Origin: RYN-133 sp963708645
GTDB lineage: Bacteria; Actinomycetota; Actinomycetes; Mycobacteriales; Jatrophihabitantaceae
Assembly (NCBI GenBank): GCA_963708645.1
Contig: CAVPTA010000007.1
Location: 124,001 to 188,000 of the forward strand
DNA length: 64,000 nucleotides
Reading direction: 5' to 3'
The notes under the pieces were generated by a model. The model did not search any database. It worked only from the letters and a program-made list of their open reading frames with translations, and was not told where the DNA came from. The position numbers were made by a program, and so were the translations under genes. Shown one piece after another: positions 1 through 7,885 of this stretch. Each line of letters starts with the position of its first letter. Position 1 is the stretch's first letter.

Positions 1-80
1 GACTTCGGCTTGGCTTTACCGCCCCGACGGTTCGGGTAACCGCCCTCGCGACGATCGTTGTCGGCGGCCGCGGCGATCAC
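1..80 (-). CDS. Possible 5' end of a further gene downstream of glfT1 (partial)
   Basis: A short open frame begins with GTG at position 80 and runs to the left edge without a stop; about 26 codons rich in Ala, Arg, Gly and Lys are visible. It follows glfT1 on the same strand after 28 bases, with a GAGGG just before the GTG, so it could be the next gene of the operon. No domain can be recognised from so little sequence, and the start is uncertain. Confidence 0.25.
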   Translation of the reverse strand, partial: MIAAAADNDRREGGYPNRRGGKAKPK

Positions 81-108
81 GCCCTCGCACCGCTTGCCGT
101 GCGTTGAG

Positions 109-1026
109 TCAGCGGGCGTAGCCGGTGCCGGCAAGCACGATCTCGTTCGAGCGCGGCCCGTGCTTCAACCCGGCAACCAATCCCCGCCGCAGCCCGCGCC
201 ACAGGGTTGCCCGATCGCGCGACCCGCGGATCGTGCGGATCCAGCGGCGCAATGTCGACCCGCCGTACAGGATCCGCTCGAGCGGGGCGAGTGAACGGCT
301 GCGCGTCAGCAGCCAGATCTTGTTTCGCACCTCGTAGAAGAATCGTTCGCCCGGATCTGCGTCGGTCGACCCGAACGTGCGGGTCTTGTGCACGACTACG
401 CTCTGCGGGCACAGCAGCCCGACGTTGCCGCGCAGGATCCGTGTCGTGAACTCGAAGTCGTCGTTCCAGAGGAAGTAATCGGCCACCGGTGCTCCGCGCT
501 GCCGGCAGATGTCGGCATCGACGAGCACCGACACGAACGACGCCGAGCGCACCGGCACGCAACCAACCGCGTCAGCCGCCTCGCGTTCGACCGGCTTCAT
601 CAGCGGCTTGGGCCGCGGCGTGTTCATCGGATGGTCTCGTCCGTCCGTCCAGACAACGCGGCTAGCGACCAGCGCCGGACGCATCTCGCGATAGTTGGCG
701 CGCGCATCGAGCAGCGCCGCGAGTGCGTCCGGTTCGGGCACGGTGTCGTCGTCCATCAACCAGATCAGGTCGGCCGCGGAGCGCAACGCGGCAGCGATGC
801 CGTAGGCGAATCCGCCTGCCCCACCGGTGTTTCGCTCGAGCTCGTGAAGGATCACGTCACCCTCGAGCGCACGCACAGCCTCTGGCGTGCCATCAGTCGA
901 CGCGTTGTCGACGACGATGACGGCGTCGGGACGCCGCGCTTGCGCATCAAGAGCGGCAAGCGATTCGAGCACCAGGTCACGCCGGTTGTACGTGACGACG
1001 ACCGCGACCACGCGTGGCTCGGTCAT
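109..1026 (-). CDS. glfT1: GT2 family galactofuranosyltransferase, GlfT1-like
   Basis: About 305 residues, the usual size of GlfT1. The N-terminus has the GT-A opening VVAVVVTYNRRDLVLESL, then VIVVDNASTDGT, NTGGAGGFA and the metal-binding LMDDDT. The NxGGAGGFA and DDD signatures and the C-terminal FFYEVRNK block match GlfT1 (Rv3782 type), which adds the first galactofuranose residues to the lipid-linked galactan primer at the inner membrane face. The ATG at 1026 is chosen because it overlaps the stop of the upstream sulfotransferase as ATGA; an in-frame ATG 42 bases further upstream would overlap it more. The GlfT1 role is inferred from family likeness and from glf and glfT2 nearby; another GT2 rhamnosyl- or galactofuranosyltransferase remains possible. 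Confidence 0.75.
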   Translation of the reverse strand: MTEPRVVAVVVTYNRRDLVLESLAALDAQARRPDAVIVVDNASTDGTPEAVRALEGDVILHELERNTGGAGGFAYGIAAALRSAADLIWLMDDDTVPEPDALAALLDARANYREMRPALVASRVVWTDGRDHPMNTPRPKPLMKPVEREAADAVGCVPVRSASFVSVLVDADICRQRGAPVADYFLWNDDFEFTTRILRGNVGLLCPQSVVVHKTRTFGSTDADPGERFFYEVRNKIWLLTRSRSLAPLERILYGGSTLRRWIRTIRGSRDRATLWRGLRRGLVAGLKHGPRSNEIVLAGTGYAR

Positions 1027-2237
1027 CCCTTTCCGCGCCGGCGGCGGGCGCTCGACAGCATGCGCCACACCAGCATCCGCAGCCCTGCGACGCTCGCGTG
1101 CTTCGCAGCCATGTCGCGGATCGCGCGGCGGACGCGGTACGCGCCCGGGAACTGTGTCGGCGACCCGGTGAACAGGCTGCGCAACGACGGCCGAGCCGTC
1201 ACCGCTTCGTAGCGTTCGTGCAGCAGACCCGCCAGCGCATCGAGGGACGCGTCGTAGAGCTCCTTGTAAGGAATGTCTTTCGGCCGGGGGCGCGGGCCGT
1301 CACCGATCGGCCGCGGCCGCAACTCGTCCAGATCACCGACGATGTCGTAGCCGGCGGTGCGCAGCCCCACGATCTGCTTCTCGGCGACCTCGTCGGCCCA
1401 CTCTTCGTACTTCTGCGGGAGGACCAACCGGTTCTTCTTCGGCCGCGCTGCGAGCACCTGATGCGCAAGGGTCTCTTTGACGTGCCCGGCGTAGAACCAC
1501 TGCGGCAGGGTCTTGTCGCCGCGCAGCCGCTGGTTGAGATTGCGCAGCACCTCGACCTCGGCGAGCCCGAGTGACGAGTTGGGGCGCGCGCGCGATGTGT
1601 CGACCGCGTCCGCAGGCACGCCGATGACCGACGCGAACCGCTCCCACAAAAGATTCGGCTTCGACCCCGGCGGCGGGACGGTGATGACGTGCACGTTCTC
1701 GGGCGGCAACAGCGCACCCCAGCGCCGCAACAGCTCGACGGTGTCGTGCACCGTCCAGAACCACGCAATGCGTTCGCGGCCGACGTGGCGTTGCGTCACG
1801 AAGTACAGCCACCGGCTCCATGTCTGCCGGTTCTGGTGCTTGACGGTCTCTTGCCACTCGGCCGGCAGCAGCGAAGCGATGTCACGCACGGTCACAACCA
1901 CGTGCACCTCGGCCGACTGCAGGCTGCGCACGGCACGTTCGGCGTGTTCGGCCGGAACACCTGCCAGCATCTCGTGCGAGATGATCGAGACGTTGTCGCC
2001 ACCGAGAGCCTGGCGCGTGAGCGCCTTCCACTCGCCCCGCCACGACCCCGAGGGATCGTTGTCGGGCTGGTGCGCGTGGCGCAGATCCTGCATGGCACGG
2101 AAATGGTCCTCGATGGACAGCCCCGGCAGCACCACGCCGTGCGCGGCCAACTCGTCGCGGCTGGCCCACATCACCTGCTGCAGGAAGGTGGTGCCGCACT
2201 TCGGCTCGCCGATGTGCAGGTAGACGCGCTTGCTCAC
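1023..2237 (-). CDS. Sulfotransferase (PAPS-dependent), tandem copy B
   Basis: About 404 residues. The N-terminus carries the 5'-phosphosulfate-binding loop HIGEPKCGTTFLQQ (residues 7-20), and near residue 115 a beta-strand plus VRDIASLLPAEWQE has the arginine and serine of the 3'-phosphate-binding site. It would transfer sulfate from PAPS to a carbohydrate acceptor. It shares HVITVPP, LLWERFA and GYDIVGDLDEL with the gene just upstream, so the pair is a tandem duplication. The GTG start at 2237 overlaps the upstream stop as GTGA and follows a G-rich ribosome-binding stretch. Being coupled upstream of glfT1, it probably modifies the same cell-surface glycan; the acceptor is not known. The C-terminal tail is rich in Arg and Lys. 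Confidence 0.85.
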   Translation of the reverse strand: MSKRVYLHIGEPKCGTTFLQQVMWASRDELAAHGVVLPGLSIEDHFRAMQDLRHAHQPDNDPSGSWRGEWKALTRQALGGDNVSIISHEMLAGVPAEHAERAVRSLQSAEVHVVVTVRDIASLLPAEWQETVKHQNRQTWSRWLYFVTQRHVGRERIAWFWTVHDTVELLRRWGALLPPENVHVITVPPPGSKPNLLWERFASVIGVPADAVDTSRARPNSSLGLAEVEVLRNLNQRLRGDKTLPQWFYAGHVKETLAHQVLAARPKKNRLVLPQKYEEWADEVAEKQIVGLRTAGYDIVGDLDELRPRPIGDGPRPRPKDIPYKELYDASLDALAGLLHERYEAVTARPSLRSLFTGSPTQFPGAYRVRRAIRDMAAKHASVAGLRMLVWRMLSSARRRRGKG

Positions 2238-3493
2238 CCGGCAGCCCCCGAGCGCCGAAGCGAACGAGTCAGGTTCGCGACGCGCCACCACGCGTGTCGT
2301 AGCGCGCGCAGTGCGCGGTACCGCTCGCTCAGCGCGATGGCGAGCGCCTTCACGCTGGCCGGCGACGCGTCCGTGCTGGGCGTGCCTGCAGGTGTGGTCG
2401 CCGTGATCCGGACGGCCTTGAAGTCTTCGAGGATCTTCGAGATCGCGACGATGCTTCCACGCAGCATGTCGCCGACGTCCGCATCGGACGGACGCAGCCG
2501 CGGCCCACTCGGCGGACGGGGCAACAACTCGTCGAGATCACCGATCACGTCGTAACCGGACGTGCCGAGTTCGGCGATGATGCTCTCGGCCTGCTTGCGC
2601 GCCCACTCGTCGCGCTCAGCCGGCAGTTCAAGGCGCCCGTGCCCGCTCGGATCGGCCGGGAACGCGTTGTGCGCCAATGCGCCCTTGACGTAGTGCATGT
2701 AGAACCAGTCCGGCGTCTGCGGCGGCAACGCCTCGTTGATACGCCGCATCAATTCGATCTCGGCAACGGTCAGCGACGCGTTCGACTTCGCCGACGTCAC
2801 GTCCACCGACTCCGGGTCGACCCCGATCAGCGTCGCGAACCGCTCCCACAACAACCCTTGGGACGAGCCGCGTGGCGGCACCGTGATGACGTGCACCCGC
2901 TCGGGCGGCACATTGCGTGACCAGATGCGCAGGATCTCGAGCGTGTCGTGGACGTTCCAGAACCCCCACTTACGCCGGTCGGTGTCGACGGACTCGCGGT
3001 CGATGACGTCGCCGAGCCAGTCCTCGTAATCGCGGGTGTTGCGGTTCTTGACCGACTCCTGCCACTCGGCCGGCAGCAGCGACCCGAAATCACGCAGGGT
3101 GAGCACGATGTGCACTTCGGCGCCCGCGAACGAGGCGACCGCTCGGTCGGCCTGCTCGGCGTTGACGCTGGCAAGCATCTCGTGCGAGACGAGCCCCACC
3201 CGCTCGCCCTGCAACGCCTCGGCGACGAGGCGGTCCCAGGCCCCGTCGAACGGCGCGAGTGGGTCGTGCGGTGCGGGAACGACGCCACGCAGATCCTGGG
3301 TCGCCCGGTAGTGGTAGCGCGGGCGTACGCCGGGCAGGTTCACACCCTGCGCAACGAGGGCGCGGCGATTGGCGAACATCAGTTGCTGCAGGAACGTCGT
3401 CCCGGTCTTCGGTTCGCCGATGTGGATGAAGATCTTCGGGTGCGTTCGCTGCCGATCGGCGGGCGCCGACCCGCCGGATTCGTACCCTGTCAC
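2234..3493 (-). CDS. Sulfotransferase (PAPS-dependent), tandem copy A
   Basis: About 419 residues, first gene of a three-gene minus-strand run (sulfotransferase-sulfotransferase-glfT1) joined by 4-base overlaps. The 5'-PSB loop is HIGEPKTGTTFLQQ, and the 3'-PB region is TLRDFGSLLPAEWQE. The GTG at 3493 is preferred to in-frame starts further upstream, because GAGGCGAGG lies about 5 bases before it and coding similarity to copy B begins soon after. Upstream lies a 181-base gap shared with the divergent GT2-glf-glfT2 operon. The family is clear; the acceptor (galactan, another surface glycan or a glycolipid) is unknown. Confidence 0.85.
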   Translation of the reverse strand: MTGYESGGSAPADRQRTHPKIFIHIGEPKTGTTFLQQLMFANRRALVAQGVNLPGVRPRYHYRATQDLRGVVPAPHDPLAPFDGAWDRLVAEALQGERVGLVSHEMLASVNAEQADRAVASFAGAEVHIVLTLRDFGSLLPAEWQESVKNRNTRDYEDWLGDVIDRESVDTDRRKWGFWNVHDTLEILRIWSRNVPPERVHVITVPPRGSSQGLLWERFATLIGVDPESVDVTSAKSNASLTVAEIELMRRINEALPPQTPDWFYMHYVKGALAHNAFPADPSGHGRLELPAERDEWARKQAESIIAELGTSGYDVIGDLDELLPRPPSGPRLRPSDADVGDMLRGSIVAISKILEDFKAVRITATTPAGTPSTDASPASVKALAIALSERYRALRALRHAWWRVANLTRSLRRSGAAG

Positions 3494-3546
3494 CCAAACC
3501 TCGCCTCTGCGGACACGTGCCGCCGGTAGCGGCGATGATAGCAATG

Positions 3547-3562
3547 CGGGCGGGGCCGCCCG
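3547..3562. promoter_or_regulatory. Perfect inverted repeat in divergent promoter region
   Basis: CGGGCGG-GG-CCGCCCG is a 7-bp perfect inverted repeat with a 2-base spacer, about 55 bases upstream of the sulfotransferase start and 113 upstream of the GT2 start. It could be an operator or a short RNA stem. Base composition alone makes such GC palindromes fairly common here, so the call is tentative. Confidence 0.3.
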
Positions 3563-3584
3563 ATCGTGCGACCATGGTTTCCAG

Positions 3585-3617
3585 GACCGGACAGCGACCG
3601 GACAGTGACGGGACAGC
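3585..3617. promoter_or_regulatory. Three tandem 11-bp direct repeats (candidate response-regulator box)
   Basis: GACCGGACAGC, GACCGGACAGT and GACGGGACAGC follow one another with no spacer, so each copy falls on the same face of the helix. Contiguous 11-bp direct repeats are the arrangement bound by OmpR/PhoB-type response regulators. The array lies 58-90 bases before the GT2 start and about 92-124 bases before the divergent sulfotransferase start, so it could control both operons. The regulator is not identified. Confidence 0.5.
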
Positions 3618-3674
3618 CACCATCCGCGCTCCGAGATCCGACTCGACAACGACGTCATTGAGGAGCAGTTCAGC

Positions 3675-4577
3675 GTGACCACCCCGGAGCCGTTCGCGCT
3701 TCTGCTCCCGGTGTACATCCGCGATGATCCCGACTTCTTCCGTGCCGCGTTCCGCAGCGCCGTGCACGAGCAGACCCTGCGTCCAGACCGTGTCCTGCTG
3801 GTGCGCGACGGGCCGGTCACCGACGAGCTCACCAAGGCGATCGAGGAGATGTGCACCGCGAGCCCGGTCCCGGTGCAGATCGTGCCGGTCGAGCGCAGCA
3901 GCGGGCTCGGTCCCGCACTGGATGCCGGGCTGCTCGCGAGCCCGCACGACATCGTCGCGCGGATGGACGCCGACGACATCGCCGTCCCGCATCGCTTCGA
4001 GGTCCAGGTTCCGCTCATCCGCGCCGGGGCAGACATCGTCGGTGCCGGGCTGATCGAGTTCGATGCCGACACCAATCGGCCGGGACGACGCCGCGTGCCG
4101 CCCACGGACCCCGACGACATCCGCCGCTACGCGCGCATCCACGACCCGTTCAACCATCCGACAGTCATCTACCGACGCCGCGCCGTGCTGGCCGCCGGCG
4201 GCTACGGCGACCTTCCGCTGATGGAGGACTACTGGCTGTTCTCGCGCATGCTGGCCGGGGGCGCACGTCCCATGAACGTGGCCGAGCCGTTGGTCTACTA
4301 CCGGGTCGGAGCGGGCGCCTATCAGCGCCGCGGCGGCCGCGAACAGCTGCGCTCAGAGCTGGCTCTACAGCGTCGCCTGCGTGACACGGGTCTCATCAAC
4401 CGCGTGCAGTACGTGCGCAACGTCATCGTCCGTGGGGGGTATCGGCTGTTGCCGTGGCGGCTACGCCGTACCATCTATCGTTTGATTGTCGCTGGCTATG
4501 GCGAGCGCCGAGGCCGGGCGAGGCGCGGCGTCCCAGCCGCGAAAGCACCGGACACCCACATCGTGAGGAACCTTTGA
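3675..4577 (+). CDS. GT2 family glycosyltransferase (AmsE/WcaA-type)
   Basis: About 300 residues. A GT-A fold begins at once (FALLLPVYIRDDPDFF, then VLLVRDGPVTDEL), the metal-binding motif is ARMDADDIAVPHRF near residue 100, and an acceptor-side MEDYWLFSRML follows near residue 182. GTG at 3675 is chosen because GAGGAG lies 9 bases upstream. This is the cytoplasmic glycosyltransferase type used in exopolysaccharide and O-chain assembly. It overlaps glf by 4 bases and heads the operon GT2-glf-glfT2, so it may prime or decorate the galactofuranose polymer. Donor and acceptor cannot be read from the sequence. Confidence 0.85.
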   Translation: MTTPEPFALLLPVYIRDDPDFFRAAFRSAVHEQTLRPDRVLLVRDGPVTDELTKAIEEMCTASPVPVQIVPVERSSGLGPALDAGLLASPHDIVARMDADDIAVPHRFEVQVPLIRAGADIVGAGLIEFDADTNRPGRRRVPPTDPDDIRRYARIHDPFNHPTVIYRRRAVLAAGGYGDLPLMEDYWLFSRMLAGGARPMNVAEPLVYYRVGAGAYQRRGGREQLRSELALQRRLRDTGLINRVQYVRNVIVRGGYRLLPWRLRRTIYRLIVAGYGERRGRARRGVPAAKAPDTHIVRNL

Positions 4578-5749
4578 ACATCGATCTCGTCGTCGTCGGC
4601 TCAGGCTTCTTCGGCCTGACGGTCGCGGAGCGTTGCGCGTCCGAGCTCGGACTGCGTGTTCTCGTGGTCGACCGCCGGCCCCACATCGGCGGAAACGCCT
4701 ACAGCGAGGCCGAGCCCCAGACTGGCATCGAGATCCACAAGTACGGCGCGCACCTGTTCCACACCTCGAACGCGCGCGTCTGGGAGTACGTCAACCGGTT
4801 CACGGCCTTCACCGGCTACCAGCACCGCGTCTACAGCAACCACGCCGGCCAGGTGTACCCGCTGCCGATCAACCTCGGCACGATCAACCAGTTCTTCGAC
4901 GCCGCGTACAGCCCGGACGAAGCTCGCGCGTTGATCAAGGAGCAAGCCGCCGAACTCGGCGACAAGGTGCCCGAGAACTTCGTCGAGAAGGGCGTGTCAC
5001 TGATCGGCCGTCCGCTCTACGAGGCGTTCATCGCGCACTACACGGCCAAGCAGTGGCAGACCGACCCCGAGCAGCTGTCCGCCGACATCATCTCGCGGCT
5101 GCCGGTGCGCTACACGTACAACAACCGCTACTTCGCCGACACGTTCGAGGGGTTGCCCGTCGACGGGTACACCGCGTGGATCGAGAAGATGGCCGACCAC
5201 CCGAACATCGAGGTGCGGCTCGACACCGACTTCTTCGACAGCCGCAACGACTATGTCGGCAACGTCCCGATCGTCTACACCGGGCCGATCGATGCGTACT
5301 TCGACAACTCCGAAGGCGAACTGTCCTGGCGCACGCTCGACTTCGAGAGCGAAGTGCTCAACGTCGGCGACTTCCAGGGCACTCCGGTGATGAACTACCC
5401 CGACGCGGACGTGCCGTACACCCGCATCCACGAGTTCCGGCACTTCCACCCCGAGCGTGACTACTACCCGAACGACAAGACCGTGATCATGCGCGAGTTC
5501 AGTCGATTCGCAGTGTCGGGCGACGAGCCTTATTACCCCGTGAACACTGCCGACGACCGCGAGAAGCTGCTCAAGTACCGCGCCATGGCGCAGCGCGAGA
5601 ACGGCGTCCTGTTCGGCGGCCGGCTCGGCACGTACAAGTACCTCGACATGCACATGGCGATCGCGTCCGCGCTCAACATGTACGACAACCGGCTCCGCCC
5701 CCATTTTCACGACGGCGCGCCGCTGATCAGCGGAGGAACCGATGACTGA
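4574..5749 (+). CDS. glf: UDP-galactopyranose mutase
   Basis: 391 residues, the normal length. The FAD-binding start is NIDLVVVGSGFFGLTVAE with GSGFFG at residues 9-14, followed by DRRPHIGGNAYSE and the family signatures GAHLFHTS, YTAKQW and FGGRLGTYKYLDMH. It interconverts UDP-galactopyranose and UDP-galactofuranose and so supplies the donor for both GlfT enzymes. The start is a TTG that overlaps the preceding stop by 4 bases, with GAGGAA just upstream; nothing family-like precedes it. It overlaps glfT2 by 8 bases, so the two are translationally coupled. Confidence 0.97.
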   Translation: MNIDLVVVGSGFFGLTVAERCASELGLRVLVVDRRPHIGGNAYSEAEPQTGIEIHKYGAHLFHTSNARVWEYVNRFTAFTGYQHRVYSNHAGQVYPLPINLGTINQFFDAAYSPDEARALIKEQAAELGDKVPENFVEKGVSLIGRPLYEAFIAHYTAKQWQTDPEQLSADIISRLPVRYTYNNRYFADTFEGLPVDGYTAWIEKMADHPNIEVRLDTDFFDSRNDYVGNVPIVYTGPIDAYFDNSEGELSWRTLDFESEVLNVGDFQGTPVMNYPDADVPYTRIHEFRHFHPERDYYPNDKTVIMREFSRFAVSGDEPYYPVNTADDREKLLKYRAMAQRENGVLFGGRLGTYKYLDMHMAIASALNMYDNRLRPHFHDGAPLISGGTDD

Positions 5750-7773
5750 GATCGACACCCCACGCGGCATCCGCGTCCTGCAGCGTGTTGTCCTGCCGCT
5801 GCAAGGCAACCTCGACGTCGTCCCGCTCTACGTCGAGACGAACATGGAGCGTGGTGCGAACCTCGCGCCGGTCGACACCGAGCGCCGCTCCGATGACGAC
5901 GAAGAGCAGAAGGTCACCGCCGTCGCGAGCGCAACACCCGGCGAGGTCGAGTCTGCAGTGCGGTTCGGCACGCAGGCGACGAGCACCGGCGACATCGCGT
6001 CCCGCCGCAGCGCCCGCATCTCGGCCGGCCGCCGGGTGTCGTTCGGGTCGTACTTCAACGCGTTCCCCGCGAGCTACTGGCGCCGCTGGACCGTCGTCGA
6101 GGACGTCATTCTTCGCGTGCGCGTCGAGGGCGAGTGCACGGTCATCGTGTACCGCTCCACGGCCAAGGGAGCGAGCCACCCGGTCGAGTCGATCGTCGTC
6201 GACAGCGACGGTCCGGAGACCGTCGAGTTCAAGCTCCCGCTCTCGCAGTTCATCGACGGCGGCTGGTACTGGTTCGACATCGCCGCCGCGTCGCGCGGCG
6301 CCACCCTCATCGAGGCCGACTGGGCAACACGCACCGACCGCGTCACGCATGGCCGGTTCAGCATCGCGATGACGACGTTCAACCGTCCTGACTACTGCCT
6401 CGACAACCTGCGCGTGCTCGGCGAAGCGCCCGAGGTGCTCGACGTTCTCGACCACGTGTACGTCGCCGATCAAGGCACCGATCACGTCGAGGACCAGGAC
6501 GAGTTCACTGACGCGACCAAGGGCCTCGGCACGAAACTGCGCATCATCGAGCAGGGCAACATCGGTGGTTCCGGCGGCTTCTCGCGCGGCATGGACGAGA
6601 CCGTGCGCGAGGGTTCCAGCGACTACGTCCTGGTGCTCGACGACGACGTCGTCACCGAGCCCGAGAGCATGCTGCGCGCCATCACGTTCGCCGACCTCGC
6701 GCGCCGACCGACGATCGTCGGCGGCCACATGTTCAGCATGTACGACCGCTCGGTGCTGCACTCGTTCGGCGAGACCATCGCGCGCTACAACTGGTGGTGG
6801 GGCGCTGCACCGCGCACCGTGCACGAGCACGACTTCGGTCGCCGCAACCTGCGCAACACGCAGTGGCTGCACCGCCGCGTCGACGTCGACTACAACGGCT
6901 GGTGGATGTGCCTCATCCCGACGTCCGTGGTGCGAGACCTCGGACTGTCGCTGCCGGTGTTCATCAAGTGGGACGACGCCGAGTACGGCCTGCGCGCGAA
7001 GGCGGCCGGCGTCCCCGTCGTGTCGATGCCGGGCGTGGCCGTGTGGCACGTCCCGTGGCAGGACAAGAACGACGCGCTCGACTGGCAGGCGTACTTCCAC
7101 CTGCGCAACCGCCTCGTCACGGCGCTGCTGCACTCGCCGTATCCGCGCGGCGGCAGCGTGGTCAGCGAGAACATGGAGTACCAGATCCGGCACCTGCTCT
7201 CGATGCAGTACTCGACGGCGCGGCTGCGCCTGCTGGCGATCGAGGACGTGCTCGCCGGCCCCGAGCACATGCACAACGACATCCTGACGAAGATGGGACA
7301 GCTGCGTGAGGTCCGCAAGGACTTCGCCGACTCGCAGTCGCGTCACCGACATCGAGGCGTTCCCCGACGTGAAGCGGCTCAAGCCGCCGAAGCGCGGCAA
7401 GGAGCCGACGTCACCGACGAACAAGATCGGGCTGCTCGTCAAGGCCGCGCTGGGCGCCGTGCGCCAGGTGCTGCCGGTGTCGGAGCTGTCGAAGGAGCAC
7501 CCGGCGATGGTCGTCCCGAGCCAGGACGCGCAGTGGTGGCTGCTGTCGAACACCGACGGCGCGCTCGTCTCGAGCGCCGACGGCACTACGACGTCGTGGT
7601 ACCAGCGCGATCCGGAGCTGTTCCGCACGCTGATGACGCAGAGCGTGGCGCTGCACGCCCGCCTGTCGCGCGAGTGGCCCAAGCTGCGCAAGCGCTACAT
7701 CGACGCCGCCCCCGACTTCACCTCCCCCGCCCGCTGGCGCGAGACCTTCGAGGCGTCGGCCCCCAAGGACTGA
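5742..7773 (+). CDS. glfT2: Galactofuranosyltransferase GlfT2 (frame disrupted near 7335)
   Basis: The polymerase that builds the galactofuranan from UDP-Galf. An N-terminal beta-rich domain (about residues 1-200) precedes a GT-A domain with the metal motif VLVLDDDVV (D300-D302). Further on come NGWWMC, the likely catalytic FIKWDDAEYG (D411/D412) and VWHVPW (H436, W439), all matching residues described for the mycobacterial enzyme. Starts with ATG after GGAGG. Near 7335 the reading frame shifts by one base: the first frame degenerates after EVRKDFADSQSR and similarity resumes at VTDIEAFPDVKRLKPPKRGK, ending at 7773. The combined product would be about 677 residues, typical for GlfT2. The break is probably a sequence error, since everything on both sides is well conserved. 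Confidence 0.9.
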
Positions 7774-7820
7774 CCGCCCGGCGCGGCCGCGTCGGCACTC
7801 TTGCCGTCCACGCCGGCCCG

Positions 7821-7877
7821 CTTTGCCCCGCCAACGTGAGCAATCCGCCTCGACCAGCTCACATTCGCGGGGCAAAG
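7821..7877. terminator. Large near-perfect inverted repeat between convergent genes
   Basis: Two 21-base arms (7821-7841 and 7857-7877) match at 19 of 21 positions around a 15-base loop; the arms begin CTTTGCCCCGC and GCTCACATTCG. It sits between the end of glfT2 and the end of the convergent GT8 gene, where a bidirectional terminator is expected. There is no clear T-run on either side, and the arms are longer than a usual terminator, so it may also be a dispersed palindromic repeat. Confidence 0.55.
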
Positions 7878-7885
7878 GTGACTGG

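Noticed and set aside
5727..7691. Long open frame on the minus strand opposite glfT2
   Set aside because: It is a mirror of the high-GC coding pattern, lacks any recognisable fold and covers the well-conserved GlfT2 gene.
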